DNA of 64,000 nt from Homarus americanus (GCF_018991925.1 NW_024736071.1:7609642-7673641); one strand, 5' to 3'; shown: positions 35,846-50,904, numbered from the stretch's first letter. The notes: generated from the letters alone by a model not told the origin. A program made the numbers and translations.

Positions 35846-35905
35846 CTAGGTTAGGATAGATTAGGATAAATTAGGTTAGGTTAAGCTAGGTGAGGTTAGG
35901 TTAAC
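35846..35905 (+). repeat. Degenerate interstitial TTAGG motif block
   Basis: GGCTAGGTTAGGATAGATTA and following GGTTAGGTTAAG words match the arthropod telomere unit TTAGG imperfectly. Chance or an ancient telomere-repair scar cannot be separated. Confidence 0.6.
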
Positions 35906-36825
35906 GTTAAGTTCTTAAATGAAATAGCCCTCCTTAATGTTTAACTTGATCTGTCTCACAAAATCTGCCATCACCCTCATGTTAACCACCCTCCTAATCT
36001 CTCTGGTACTCCCCATTACCTACCCTGGGTAGGTTCCATTAGCCAGGGCTGTCTGTGGTGCATTTCCTGAGAAACATAGAGGGTGACAGGCCCCCAGAGC
36101 CTGACTGACTGTCTGGGAGCATCACTGGAGACAATGAGCGCCATTGTATAGAGCGTCGCCTGCCCTCTCATTATATATCCTACCTGTGGCGGCTACGGCC
36201 TACCTCCGCTCCTCACAACCATGAGGCTGCCTCACTGTGGGACCCCACTCTCAGGGCTCCCCTTCTCTTCACTCCTCAGCGATGTTTGCTCGCTTATGAC
36301 CTACCCGCTTTCCTTTTCTCTTGCTACCCAGAGTGTTCCTTCAGGTAGTTCTTGTTGTGTACATCAAGTGATGGCCCTGGTGTGGTGATGGCTGTCTGGC
36401 CCGGTTCGATGTCGGAGGTTAACAAGCCTATTCAACAGTTATATTTTACCCTCCAGTTCCCAGATATTTACTCGTCATTTTGAGAGAGACAGACAGAGAG
36501 AGATATCTGGGGTGATAGTTATGTATGAGTGTGTGTGGGAGGATGTAATAAGGAGACAGGCGATCACGATATTGACTTTGGTCCGTGTGATAGAGGATGC
36601 GAAGTCAGCATCATCTTGATGCTGAAGGGGTGTCTAGAGAAGGTGGCTGCACTGCAGGTGCTGATGTGGGCTGACGAAGAGTTTGGCCGGTTAACGGGAG
36701 GTAGTGATGGCGGCGTGGCGTCAGCGAGGGTGGCGGCGGCAGGATGTCGTCAGCACCATCGAGGCAGTGGGTTGCCATGGCTGTCCCACCACCAGGTTAC
36801 TGCCTCGCCGCCATCACCTGCCACT
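35906..36825. other. Unique sequence, no gene recognised
   Basis: Somewhat GC-richer than average. The beginning of the 1148-residue open frame (36529-36820) is the only non-repeat part of it and shows no recognisable domain. Confidence 0.5.
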
Positions 36826-39800
36826 CCTGCTTCACCACAACCACTGCTGCCTCACCCCACCCCACCACAACCACTCTGCTCACCCCACTTCACCAACTCT
36901 GCACAACGTACTACACCACAACCACTGCTGCCTCACCACATCACACCACAACCACTGTGCTCATCCCACTGCATCATAACCACTCTCCTCACCCCACTAC
37001 ACCACAACCACTCTGCTCATACCACCACAACCACTCTCCTCACCCCACCACACCCACTCTCCTCACCCCACTACACCACACCACAACCACTCTGCTCACA
37101 CCACCACAACCACCTCCTCACCCCACCACACCACAACCACTCTCCCCACCCACTACACCACAACCACTCTCCCCACCCCACTACACCACAACCACTCTGC
37201 TCATACCACCACAACCACTCTCCTCACCCCACCACACCCACCTCTCCCCACCCCATCACACCACAACCACCTGCTCACACCACCACAACCACCTCCCCAC
37301 CCCACCACAACCACCCCCCACTCCACCACACCACCTCTCACCCCACCACACCCACCTCCTCACCCCACCACACCACAAACCACTCTGCCCACACCACCAC
37401 AACCACTCTGCTCACACCACCACAACCACTCTGCCTCACCACCACAAACTCTGCCCACACCACCACAACCACTCTCCCTCATTCCACCACACCACAACCA
37501 CTCTGCTCACACCACCACAACCACTCTGCTCACACCACCACAACCACTCTCCCTCACCCCACCACACCACAACCACCACACCACCACAACCCACTTGCTC
37601 CACCACCACAACCACTCTCCTCACACCACCACAACCACTCTGCTCACACCACCACAACCACTCTCCTCACACCACTACACCACACCACCTCCTCACCCCA
37701 CCACAACCACTCTGCTCACACCACCACAACCACTCTCCTCACCCCACCACACCACAACCACTGCTCACACCACCACAACCACTCTGCTCACACCACCACA
37801 ACCACTCTCTCACCCCACCACACCACAACCACTCTGCTCACACAACCACTCTGCTCACACCACCACAACCCTCTCCTCACACCACCACAACTACTCTCCT
37901 CCACCACCACAACCACTCTGCTCACACCACCACAACCACTCTGCTCACACCACCACAACCCTCTCCTCCACACCACCACAACCACTCTGCTCACACCACC
38001 ACACCACTCCTCACACACAACCACTCCTCACCCCACCACACCACACCCTCTGCTCACCACCACAACCACTCTCCTCCTCCACCATACCACAACCACTGTC
38101 CTCCTCCACTACACCACACCACTCTCCTCACACCACAACCACTCTCCTCACCCCACCACACCACAACCACTCTGCTCACACCACCACAACCCTCTGCTCA
38201 CCTCACCACACCACAACCACTCTCCTCACCCCACTACACCACACTACAACCCTCCCCTCACCCCACACCACAACCACTCCCCTCACCCCCAACCCTCCCC
38301 TCACCACCCCAACCACTCCCCTCACCCCCACCACAACTACTCTGCTCCCCCACCACACCCACTCTCCTCACCCCACCACCACACCCACTCTGCTCCACCA
38401 CCACAACCACTCCCCTCACACCACCACACCACAACCACTCTTTCACCCCACCACAACCCTCCCCTCACACCACCCACCACATACACTCCCCTCACCCCAC
38501 CACACCACATACCTCCCCTCACCCCACCACAACTACTCTGCTCACCCCACCACACCCCTCTCCTCACCCCACCACACCCTCTGCTCCACCACCACAACCT
38601 CCCTCCCACCCACACCCACACCCCTCTCCACACCCCAGCCCTCCCCTCACACCACCACCCACACCCTCTCCTCCACCCCACAACCCTCCCCTCCACCACC
38701 CCACCACAACCACTCTGCTCACACCACCACACCACTCTGCTCACACCACCACAACCACTCTCCTCACCCCACCACACCACAACCCTCTGCTCCACACCAC
38801 CACAACCACTCTGCTCCACCACACCACCTCTCCTCTCACCCCCACCACCCTCTGCTCACCACCACAACCACTCCCTTACACCACCACACCACACCCTCTG
38901 CTCACACCACCACAACCACTCCCTCCACACCACCACACCACACCCACTCTGCTCCACACCGACAACCACTCCCTCACACCACCACACCACACCCCTCTGC
39001 TCCACACCACCACAACCATTCCCCTCCACACCACCACACCACAGACTCTCCTCACCCCACCACCACTCCCCTCACACCACCCCACCACAACCACTCTGCT
39101 CACACCACCACAACCACTCTGCTCACACCACCACAACCACTCTCCTCACCCCCACACCACAACCCCTCTGCTCCACACCACCACAACCACTCTGCTCACA
39201 CCACCACCCCTCTCCTCACCCCACCACACCCCTCTGCTCACCACCACAACCACTCCCCTCCACACCACCACACCACACCCCTCTGCTCACACCACCACAA
39301 CCACTCCCCCACACCACCACACCACACCCCTCTGTCCACCACCACAACCACTCCCCACACCACCACACCACACCCCTCTGCTCACACCACCACAACCACT
39401 CCCCCTCACACCCACACCACACCCCTCTCCTCACCCCACCACAACCACTCCCTCACCACCACACCACAACCACTCCCTCACCCCACCACAACCACTCCCC
39501 TCACCCCACCACACCACAATCACCCTGCTCACCACACCACAATCACCCTGCTCACCTCACCGCCCTGCTCAACTCACACCAACCTGCTCACCCCACCATA
39601 ACCACACCACCCTCCCCCCTACCACACCACTTCGCTCACCACACCACCATTCTGTCACCACACCACCCACCGCCCCCCTCCATACCACACCACCCTGATC
39701 ACCCTACTACCCTCTGCTCACCCCCCTCACCACCCTTCCCCACTCACCTCACCACCCTGCACCCCACCCACCCGCCGCCCCCTCCACTCACCGCTCCCCT

Positions 39801-39930
39801 CCAAGCCACCCCACCACCCTGGCCAACCCACCACACCACCCTGGCCAACCCACCACACCTTCCTGGCCAACCCACCACACCTTCCTGGCCAACCCACCAC
39901 ACTCCTGGCCAACCCACCACACCATGCCAC
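36826..39930. repeat. 3.1-kb A/C-rich 24-bp-type minisatellite
   Basis: Units such as CACCACAACCACTCTGCTCA or ...CACTCTCCTCACCC repeat more than a hundred times with many indels. The last 120 bp change to CTGGCCAACCCACCACACC units. Almost no G on the + strand, so all plus frames stay open (up to 1148 residues of His/Thr/Pro); none is a gene. Indel noise suggests possible assembly error. Confidence 0.97.
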
Positions 39931-39938
39931 CTTGCTGC

Positions 39939-39964
39939 ACGTGTGTGTGTGTGTGTGTGTGTGT
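39939..39964. repeat. (GT)n microsatellite
   Basis: Uninterrupted dinucleotide run at the end of the A/C-rich array. Confidence 0.95.
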
Positions 39965-42405
39965 CTCGCTTATAGTACCCGAAGCAACACAAGTCTCTCA
40001 GTTGATTTTAATTATTTCATGAGACATCCCCACCGAAGAGTGAGAAATTCAACCCATTTAAATCAAGTGATGAAGTTTCTGATCGCTGGAGGGCACTGTC
40101 GTACACGCACTTACATTTGGCATTGTTGTGTTGACGAAGCATAGGGGAGGAAGATGTAATGAAACGGCTGGTCATCTAAGTCCCAGGGAGGGAAGCTACC
40201 GTGTTTATGGTGTTTACCTGTAAGGGGCCAGGGAGCTGGAGCGTGGCTTTATGCTCTCTACTCATTGTAGGTATGATGGTTGTGGTAGTGAGAAGTGAGC
40301 CAGAGCTAGTAGATGATGGTGTAGAGTGGTGACGGTGGTGACTAGTATAGTGGAGGGAGGCAAACTATGCTAATGGCCCGGCATGTGGATGGTGACGTGA
40401 TGGTTAAACTTAGTTTATAAAGAAGCTACCACGTGCCCGTAACTATGATAGTAGCGGTTATAAGGTTAATTGGTGAGGATTCTGATTTACGTACTTATAC
40501 TGTACTATAAGTACTGTAGGCCGGTCTCTCATGTTTTGGGAGTTACTGTGTGGGGGTGTTTTATGTTTTTGTTTACCCAAATGTGTGGGGAGAATTTTCA
40601 AATGTACACAGGCAAGAAAAGACACTTGTTTATATATCAGTATGGGAGAAATAAGTGTGTTTAAATGTGTATGAGTGTTTTAAGAATACTACTCTTGTCG
40701 TACATGTTCACTGATGAGCTACATTACTCTTACTCTTTCGCTATCAGCATTGGTACACGACTCTAGAATATTGTTATTATAAAGAACAATCCGTACGCTC
40801 TTCTGTGTGTGTGGGGCAGGCACCTCAGAGCAAAGTGACGCACTTGGTAGCCGCCAACGCCAGCTCTACTCTCTCCGCCGCCCGCCCAGTTATATCGATT
40901 GGTCGCTCACCACGGATCTCACTTTCTCTCCTCACTGTATAGCTGCAAGTTTACTGCTCTTTCATTAGGATATACGGGGCTTGGTGTTTGAGGACGAGTG
41001 ACTCAATATATATATAGATAGTGGAAGCAGATCGGTTGTTTTGGTGATTGGCGTCAGCGTGGTGGTTTGGTGCATGGTGACATCTCACAAGGGTAGGGGT
41101 GAGAAGGGTAGAGTAAGGGAGAGACAGGAGAGAGAGACCCAGGTATAGTTCAGTAATGTTCTCCTTTCAACTCTTTGTACCGTTTCTGTATCCTTAACTA
41201 TGACACCCATAGCCGCCACTCCGCGTTGCTGGTCCTGTCACTCATGCATGCTTCTCCTGTCACCGCCACCACCTTAAGGTATACTATCCCTACCAAGACT
41301 ACTATTACGACTTGGACTTTGTCACCATCACCGTCACTCCCACCATCACCACCACGAATACCGTCACCACCACCATCTTCGTCGTCGTTGCCGCCACCAC
41401 CACCACCACCACCGTCATTTCTGCCAACACGCATTGTCATAATACAGTAGATAGTGTTCCTTGAAATCCACCCGCCTAGCACTGAGTGTCAGATCAGAAA
41501 CGCAAACTCAGGTTGGGTACAAAAGAGTGACCCCCTAAAAACGACCTGTCAGGAGAAGGTTTACGCTTGTTACGCCGAATCGTATATTAACGTTTTCATA
41601 ACATCCCCGGTTGTTAATAGATACGTGGCTCTAGTTGGGTAAGTATTATCGTCGGGCTTATGGTGTGGGAACCTTCCAGTATTTCGTAATATCATCAGAA
41701 AGATTTAAAACACTTTTGATATTTGTAAATATGTATGATGTTTGTCATTGTATATGGGAGTTGTTGGACACCAGTTAGGGTTTAGTGACTGAGATGTGTC
41801 CTCTGACAGTCAGAGGCCGGTGTACGACAGGGCGTGATACGCATCAACTTCTTAAAAAAGTGAAATTAATGTTATTTAATTAAGAGATGATGTGACACAA
41901 TAACACCCATTGATTCTAGATAGTGTTTGTGCTGTGTTGTTATTTTCACATATCTGTACCTTAACATTACTATTTCTTCTAAATTAACTAAGTGGATGAA
42001 TAAATGGTAAAATGACACATGTGGCTAGTGAGGTATTTAGACTATACAAACTACTAATTTCTATATGTGAAATATGAAGTATACAGGAATCGACTAAAGA
42101 GTTAAAGTAGTTTGTATGTGCTAAAGGCATCAACCAGGTGACGTGATCGTGACCAACACAACCCGCGAATATAATAAACTTTATTCCAAAATAGTTTTTT
42201 TTTTGGGGGGGGAGGGAGGAGGGGGGAGATTATTCAGTATAATGAATATTATGTAAGGTCTGCTGATCTGTCTTACATTGTTGTTGATGAATAGTCAACT
42301 AATGAAGTAAACAACGCCTCTGAATACACAGGTAAACAAACCAGCCGCGAGGGAACTCCAGAGTTAGAATTGTGTTATATATGGGCAGAGAGGAGGTGGT
42401 AGAAC

Positions 42406-42448
<43 letters not shown>

Positions 42449-45205
42449 CTTTGTTGGAGTAAAGGTTTTGTACAGTATCTGTGGACGGTGAAGAGACACA
42501 TCTCTTAAATGTTGTTAATGGCCAAGGTTTACCAGAGGAAGAGCCACACCTCGACCAAGTGTTCGTAAGGATTGACACCCACTGTAGCTAGTTTGTGATG
42601 TCGCCTGCAAACGCCTGGACGAGAAGGGGTGGTAGTAGTGAGAAGGGAGAAGAAAAAAAACGCAGGTGTTCTCCCTTGGTGGGTAGCAAGGCTGTGGGCG
42701 GCAGATGGTGGTTCCCAAGACGCTAGGAACACAACCCGGCAAGATTGGCTGCAGGTACCGTGTTATATTGTAGACCACAATATTCTGGTGATCTTGATGG
42801 AAGATATAGGAGGTGGTGTGTGAGGCGTGGACGGAAGTGGTGAGGAATAGGCCGGAGCTAGTGAGGATATGTGAGAAATATATGATCATCATAAGTCAAC
42901 GTGGACCTAATCACTGAAATGAAAAAGAGAGGAAACACGAAAGTACAAGTGATAAAGAGTGAGTTAGTAAGGGTGAAGGAGATTGATCCCCGGGCCACTA
43001 ACTCTCTTGGCCGGCCACACCAAACACCACGTATTTACCAGCTCATTTTCTGGGTTTACTTAATGTGGATCATATACCTTGTGTGAACTTATTTCACTTC
43101 GTTCCTCGAGTTGAAATAGACACGTGAATTATGTTCCCTTAATGTGAATTGCATCACGCTGGTGTTTGCTGTCGGGAAATATTAACGTGTGTCAGGAAAT
43201 TGTACTCCGTGCCAAAACAACAGGAGGTAAATGTGTTATGAAAACGTCCATTGATGTATATATCCTTTTTATTAAATTAGAGCACTAGCATAAGTACAGA
43301 TACGCAGGTTGCTAAACGATAACAATTATGTTGTATCATCTTGTACACACGACACAGAGCCATGTTTAAGTTCGCTCTTATTGAAAGCTGCACACTTATA
43401 CATGTAATTAAGGTATACGAGGGTGCAGGTGTTATACAGGGGGACTTTTACTCACCCTGACCTTCATATTATCACGTGGTGGAGCGGCACGGACAGACGA
43501 ATGATTAGACGGGTAGTGACAGGAAGACATAGACCATGATATAGTTCACTCCATCAGTTTTTGTCACAGTGAGGGTGGCACCCCTAGTGGTCGCCAACCG
43601 CGAGGTATATAGGCTAAAGTTTGTGAACTGTGAGCCGGACGGACGTGTTTTGTTTTTTAATTGGCGTATTAAAATTCCAATTAATTATTGTTGGTTTTTA
43701 TAGATTACTAACTTAAGACATAAACCTGACTCTGTAACCTCCATCTAAAGTACACAACATCAGTAACCTCTTTATTTTTGGCATCTGTAACCTGATTCCA
43801 CCTTAAACAATACCTGTAACCAGCTTTCTGTATCGTCTGTAAACCTGGATTCTCCCCCTGATTTAACGTGTAGTTTGTACCCCCATCCCTAACACCTGTG
43901 GACAGTTCCGGATGGTTAATCAGGTGGTGAGCGAGAAGTGTTTTTTAGAGAGCGGTTGGCGGGATAGAGAATATGACGTTGGATGGTCAATTAGTTTGGT
44001 AAATAACTAGTTGAGCAAGTGAGAGGCGTATAGCAACACGCCAGCGTCACTTGCCAGTTTAATTACCTCTCGCGCTCCTGAGTAAAAAATCTGGCTCTGC
44101 ACGTCACATTACCTCAACACGTTTTCGAAATATCAAAACATTTGAAATTCTGGTGTGAAAACTGATGGAGGCTTGACACGTGATATTGCTTGGGTAATTG
44201 GCTACTAGGATGCTGGTGACAAACTTTGCTGGGCTCTTTTATTAATTTTGTTTTTTCTTTGTATTTGTATTTTCTTTTTCCAGGGAGTCATCACCGGACC
44301 CTGCGGAGAATGTCGTTGTCAACACTGTCATTATTAGGACACCAACCACGACACTCTTGCTTCAGTTTTTCACAGCTTCAAAAGGTTCATTAAGAGCATA
44401 TTGGTTTAGGTGCAGTAATTCAACATGAGACACTATCGTAGATGGTATCTCTATTAAATAAAAAACAACAACAACATATCAAACCTACTTAACCTATAGT
44501 GTTTTAAAGACGGTATTAGAAATTAGTGTATTGAGAATGTACTTATTAAACTCAGTGTACTAGAATAAGGCAGCTTTACAGATTACACCACCGTTATCTC
44601 CGCGGGAGGATGGCGTTACGTAGCAGCTTGACAGGGAAGCTTACGGCACCAATTACTGAAGTGAATGGCTAGGGAGAGTGAAGGAGGAGAGGTATGGGCT
44701 GAGGCGGTAGGACTTTGGGCTCCTATTGAACCAGAATTATTTGACTGTGAAAACTCCTGGTCTAGTATGAATGTGTTTACTGTCACCCGTGTGTTTTAAA
44801 AGCCTGTTGTTAGTACCAGATAAACATTGAAAGCATATTCGAATATACCTTGAGAACATCGTGTGTTTGTAGTGAGAAGCTACCCAGGTGTGTCCCGTTG
44901 TGAGTGTGGTGTTGTACTGGTGACATACAGTGTTTGAATTTCAGATCTCGGTGTCCATTATAGCTTACCACTTGCTACACGTTGTTGCAGAGAGAACCAA
45001 ACTTTAATTTTTGTGGCATCTTCGTGGGAAATAGTTTAATGAACATGGCACCCTCTTAGGCAACCCCCCCATAATGAGGGGAGACAGGTTAGGTCATGAT
45101 GGGAAGTGTACACCAAGCACCCGGTCGCCAGCACCCAAACCACCGTCTCCTGCCGAATCCAGGAAAAAAAGTCACAAGAAAAAAAATCACATAAAAAGGC
45201 ACGGA
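39965..45205. other. Mostly unique intron sequence
   Basis: No gene recognised. (GA)n at 42409-42443; a G-rich run at 42204-42228; a CAC/GTC-rich patch at 41320-41420 (short imperfect trinucleotide). A moderately GC-rich patch at about 40815-40960 has inverted CCAAT (ATTGG) at about 40910 but no other promoter evidence. G|GTAAGT at 41639-41645 follows a short open frame of unknown nature. Confidence 0.5.
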
Positions 45206-45250
45206 AAAACCTAACCAAACCTAACCTAACCTAACTTAACCTAACCTACG
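45206..45250 (-). repeat. Interstitial CCTAA (TTAGG) block
   Basis: AACCTAACCTAACCTAACTT and flanking CCTAAC words: about seven units, the cleanest TTAGG-type stretch in the window. It abuts an (AT)n run. Confidence 0.75.
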
Positions 45251-45261
45251 TGCAATGCCAT

Positions 45262-46014
<753 letters not shown>

Positions 46015-46670
46015 ACCGACCGATTGTGGTGGTGGTATAGGTGTGAGCTCTGTACCTGCCTGGCCATGGTGGTGGTAGTGGTACAGGTGTGAGCTCTGTA
46101 CCTGCCTGGCCATGGTGGTGGTAGTGGTACAGGTGTGAGCTCTGTACCTGCCTGGCCATGGTGGTGGTGGTGGTACAGGTGTGAGCTCTGTACATGCCTG
46201 GCCGTGGTGGTATAGGTGTGAGCTCTGTACCTGCCTGGCCATGGGGGTGTGTGGTAGGTGTGAGCTCTGTACCTGCCTGGCCATGGTGGTGGTGGTATAG
46301 GTGTGAGCTCTGTACCTGCCTGGCCATGGGGGTGGTGGTAGTATAGGTGTGAGCTCTGTATCTGCCTGGCCATGGGGGTGGTGGTAGTATAGGTGTGAGC
46401 TCTGTACCTGCCTGGCCATGGGGGGTGGTGGTAGTAAGGTGTGAGCTCTGTGTCTGCCTGGCCATGGGGGTGGTGGTAGTATAGGTGTGAGCTCTGTACC
46501 TGCCTGCCATGCCGTGGTGGTGGTGGTGGTATAGGTGTGAGCTCTGTACCTGCCTGGCCATGGTGGTGGTGGTGGTATAGGTGTGAGCTCTGTACCTGCC
46601 TGGCCATGGGGGTGGTGGTAGTATAGGTGTGAGCTCTGTATCTGCCTGGCCATGGTGGGGGTAGTGGTGC
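46015..46670. repeat. About 36-45-bp minisatellite (GTGTGAGCTCTGTACCTGCC)
   Basis: About 16 units: a constant part GTGTGAGCTCTGTACCTGCC TGGCCATG and a length-variable (GGT)n part. The minus-strand Gln/His/Thr-rich frames are by-products. Confidence 0.96.
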
Positions 46671-47594
46671 AGCTGTATTCTCCACTGTAACCATCTGCGC
46701 TGAAGTTTTACATATAAATTAGTTGGCAGTCACATGTTGCTGAACTTATGTACTGTAAATCATTATCCAAATGTTTAGCTAAAGTGGAGTATAAACCAAA
46801 CACAAAAAAAGATGTAGTAGAAGTTGTAATAAATTAGTACAAGATTTTTTTTTTTCTCGGGAATCGACCGTAGAACAGCACGATTATATTCTCGGGTTCA
46901 ATTATTTCGTGTTGGATCTCTCGGCATTCTTGGAAACAAAACCGCGTATAGTTCCGCGTAGTTTTCCGGGTGAGGTGGAGCTGGGGTTGGGGCGGTGCAC
47001 TACGATTATTGTGTTTGGTGGAGTAATGGGCGGATTTAAACACTTCATATTTTATTGTTAACAGAAGGGTGGACTGTATATTCATCGGCTTGTGAATTCA
47101 ATTATAGTATTATTGTTATCGTTAATTGTGAGGCCGCTCATGTAACTCGCCTGGTAGTGTCAGTGAAAATCCGACTTATCCAGGCTGAACGCTTCCCCTA
47201 ACTGCGTAAATTCATGAGTTGTGCTGTAGTTAATTGTTAAAAGATACACTGTGAATGGTACTTTTGTTAACTATTGTAACTGCTGCTGTGTTGGCCATTA
47301 TAACGGCACCACCACCGCCATCACCACCCCATTACAACTTCCACCACCTCTACATCATGGAGATACAGGTTGGGACAGGCTCGTGCATTATGGGGTAGGA
47401 CAAGACAGGATAGTACAGGCTGGTGCTGACTGGTGTAGGACAGGGTAGGATGGTGCAGGGAGAGGCAGGATGGTGCAGGACGGGGCAGGATGGTGCAGGA
47501 CGGGGCAAGCTGAAGGGGTATAGTAAAGGCGACGCATAACGAAGGTCGCGGCGCCTCTCAAGCGATCGATCCCCGGTACCATGACGACCACAGC
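46671..47594. other. Unique sequence, no gene recognised
   Basis: Short GGTGCAGGACGGGGCAGGAT repeats at about 47400-47515. ATCGATCCCCGG at 47565-47576 is B-box-like but has no tRNA around it. Confidence 0.5.
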
Positions 47595-48265
47595 AGCCCC
47601 CACCCCCCTCCAACACCCCTTCTTCCCCTCCAACACCCCCTCTTTCCCCTCCAACACCCATCCTTCCCCTCCAACACTCCCTCCTTCCCCTCCAACACCC
47701 CCTCCTTCCCCTCCAACACCCCCTCCTTCCCTCCAACATCCCCTCTTCCCCTCCAACACCCATCCTTCCCCTCCCCCTCCTTCCCTCCAACACCCCTCCT
47801 TCCCTCCAACACCCCTCCTTTCCCTCCAACACCCCTCCTTTCCTCCACACCCCTCCTTTCCTCCAATACCCCTCTTTCCCCTCCAACACCCATCCTTCCC
47901 TCCACCCATCCTTCTCAACACCCCTCCTTCCTCACCATTACCCCTCCTTCCCCCTCCATTACCCTTCCATCTCCTTCCAACACCCTCCATCACCCCTTCT
48001 ATCCCTACCAATACTCCTCCATCTCCCCCTCCATTATCCCTCCATCCCCTGCATTACCCTCCCATCTACCTCCATCACCCCCTCTATCCCTTCCAATACT
48101 CCTCCATCTTCCCCTCCATTCCCTGCATTGCCCCTCCAACACCCTCCATCTCCCTCCATGACCTCCTCTTCCCCCTCCATAATTCCTCCATCCCCCTTCA
48201 ACATTCTTCCATAGCCTTCCATCACCCCTCCAGCACACCTCTCTCCAGCTCCAATACCCCTCCAC
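47595..48265. repeat. Pyrimidine-rich CCTTCCCCTCCAACACCC array
   Basis: Units of about 17-20 bp clear to about 47900, then degenerate CTCCATCNCC words to 48265. The + frame stays open through this and the next array (529 residues); not a gene. Confidence 0.92.
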
Positions 48266-48469
48266 TTCTCCATCTTCCTTTAACGCATCTCCATTCCTCC
48301 CGCAACATCACTCCACTTGATCTCCAACACTTCTACGTTCTCCAATATTCCGCCATCTCTCCTCCAACACTTCTCCATCCTTCTTCTTTCTCTCCTCCTT
48401 CGACACTTTTCCATCCTTCCTCCTGTATCCAGCGCCTCTCCAACACTATGTATACAGTACCCGTCCTTT

Positions 48470-49148
48470 GCCACCATCCTCACAAGGTACCTCTGACCAT
48501 CCTCACACGGTACCTCTCACCATCCTCACAAGGTACCTCTCATCATCCTCACACGGTACCCCTCACCATCCTCACAAGGTACCTCTCACCATTCTCACAA
48601 GGTACCTCTCACCATCCTCACAAGGTACCTCTCATCATCCTCACACGGTACCTCTCATCATCCTCACACGGTACCCCTCACCATCCTCACACGGTACCCC
48701 TCACCATCCTCACCTCTCACCATCCTCACACGGTACCCCTCACCATCCTCACACAGTACCTCTCCATTCTCACACGGTACCCCTCATCCTCACATCACAC
48801 ATCCTCACCACACGGTACCTCTCACCATTCTCACAAGGTACCTCTCACCATCCTCACAAGGTACCTCTCATCATCCTCACACGGTACCTCTCATCATCCT
48901 CACACGGTACCCCTCACCATCCTCACACGGTACCTCTCACCATTCTCACACGGTACCCCTCACCATCCTCACAAGGTACCTCTCACCATCCTCACACGGT
49001 ACCCCTCACCATCCTCACACGGTACCTCTCATCATCCTCACACGGTACCCCTCACCATCCTCACAAGGTACCTCTCACCATTCTCACAAGGTACATCTCA
49101 CCATCCTCACAAAGTACCTCTCACCATCCTCACAAGGTACCCCTCAAG
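48470..49148. repeat. 23-bp minisatellite (GGTACCTCTCACCATCCTCA)
   Basis: About 29 units with ACACGGTACC or ACAAGGTACC joints and CATC/CATT alternatives. Every intact unit holds the GGTACC palindrome. A short disrupted zone lies at 48765-48815. Confidence 0.96.
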
Positions 49149-49249
49149 ACACCACCATCCCCAGCAGTAGGTGTACGCAGGGGCACTTGTCCACACGTGT
49201 TTCCATGCTGTTCTCTGACGTCACCCAACATAAGGTCACATCACCATAG

Positions 49250-49425
49250 GGAGGTCACACCAGCACCTGCAGTAATAACAGCAGTGGCGGTAGCAGTATC
49301 AGCAGAAGCAACAGCACACATAGCAAAGGGCACAGCAACACTTTCAGGAGAAGCAGCAGCAACAGAAGCAACAGCACACGCAACAAAGGGTATAGAAACA
49401 GTGACGGCAATACAAGGCCACTCTA
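49250..49425. repeat. CAGCAG/AGCAACAGC imperfect repeat
   Basis: CAR/ACA-rich, with AGAAGCAACAGCACACA recurring at about 49306 and 49367. Confidence 0.75.
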
Positions 49426-49561
49426 GCACCTGCGCCACCAGCTCCCTGTTAAGCATGTCTAGTCAATATTCTACCTTGTCTCATGTACAGTTGCCAGCAA
49501 AAGTCCTCCCACAACTTGCTACACAGGGCTGTGGGAGAACTTTAGCTGGCAACTGTACCTA

Positions 49562-49800
49562 TAGAGTGCCCGGATGATGTCTGGATAGTGCCCAGATGGT
49601 GGGTGGAAAGTGCCCGGTTGATTTCTCCACAGTGCCTGGATGATTTCTGGATATTGCCTGGATGAAATCTAGATACTTTCCGAATGTTGGGTGGAAAGTG
49701 TCCAGATGATTTCTGGATAGTGCCCAGATAAATTGTGGATAGTGTTCGGATGATTTCTGGATAGTGCCCGGGTGATTTCTGGATATTGCCTGGATAGTGG
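49562..49800. repeat. About 23-bp minisatellite (GATGATTTCTGGATAGTGCC)
   Basis: About ten diverged units with GGTGGGTGGAAAGTG variants. Confidence 0.9.
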
Positions 49801-49849
49801 TCACTGGAAACTAGGGTTATTTTTCTGGATTATACTGATAACCGAAGTG

Positions 49850-49860
49850 TGCGTGTGCGT

Positions 49861-49937
<77 letters not shown>
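49850..49937. repeat. (GT)n microsatellite
   Basis: Begins with GCGTGT variants, then about 35 pure GT units. Confidence 0.97.
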
Positions 49938-49939
<2 letters not shown>

Positions 49940-50809
49940 TCACACAGGTGTTGGCCGTGACCATCACTACACGGTACAGATAGTAGTACAGCAAAGTTCA
50001 GGTAACCAACCATCCTGTCTGGGATTGTAAGCTGGCACTCATCATATTATTGAGAATTTACTACCTTTTACGCCAAATGATTTACACATTAATATACTAC
50101 TAATATATACCGGCCAACAGAATCGTTGTGTATAGCAACATGTTACAAACGTGAGTCTAAATGTTGTGAGTTACAATGATTAGTTATAATATACAATTAT
50201 CTTTGTTTATCAATTAATGAAAGTTGTATCGGTCTAGTCTGGCTAAGGAGGAAACAGTCGTAGATATAGAGCAATCTCGGGTAAAATCTTCAGTTATTTA
50301 GTCATCTCAGGGATGATGGTGGGGGTCGTACCTTATGCTTGCGTGTGTCAGAGGGATGGCGTTCATGATTAGTCCTGCAGCCTCCAGCTTCTGCCGTTAA
50401 GGAGCAGAGGCAACACCTGTACACCTGGGGAGATGTTGGTGTTGTTACCATGATGCTGGCCACAGGACTTTTAGGGCGTCAAGCATCTCATCCCTTTGTC
50501 AGAAAAGGAGAAAATCTATGCATAGGTGTAATTCTAATAAGCCTCATCGTCTCGTGTAGTTAGAAGTGAGGATTGTTGTTGACTGGCAGATACCGTGGGC
50601 TTGTTGGGCCGATGTGTGGATGGCTCGAAGGTCATGACATTTCCTCGGTAGACTTAGATTTTTCATGACAACATGACAATCAGAAAATAATTAGGAAAAT
50701 CCTAACTCTTTTCACTTTTTTCATAGAGATTTTTATCACGTTAAAAAATCTACCGCAAGAATCAAGCTTTTTTTTTCATAATGAGAAGGTTTTATGTTAA
50801 AGGTGTTCA

Positions 50810-50810
<1 letters not shown>
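49938..50810. other. Unique AT-rich sequence, no gene recognised
   Basis: I see nothing beyond ordinary intron sequence. Confidence 0.5.

Positions 50811-50904
<94 letters not shown>

Noticed and set aside
35846..35905. True chromosome-end telomere repeats
   Set aside because: Too short and degenerate, internal to a gene, and similar words are scattered elsewhere in the window.
36529..39975. 1148-residue plus-strand open frame (His/Thr/Pro-rich)
   Set aside because: It is an A/C/T tandem array almost without G, so stops cannot form; three frames are open in parallel and there is no domain.
40815..40960. Internal promoter with inverted CCAAT and GC-richer sequence
   Set aside because: No TATA/Inr arrangement or downstream exon; evidence too thin.
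41454..41645. Open frame ending at G|GTAAGT, as a possible nested exon
   Set aside because: No clear acceptor and no recognised protein similarity.
44270..44400. Pyrimidine tract plus CCAG followed by SSPDPAENVVVNTVIIRT, as a possible exon
   Set aside because: No donor in frame and it does not fit between the two coactivator exons; the helix is already continuous without it.
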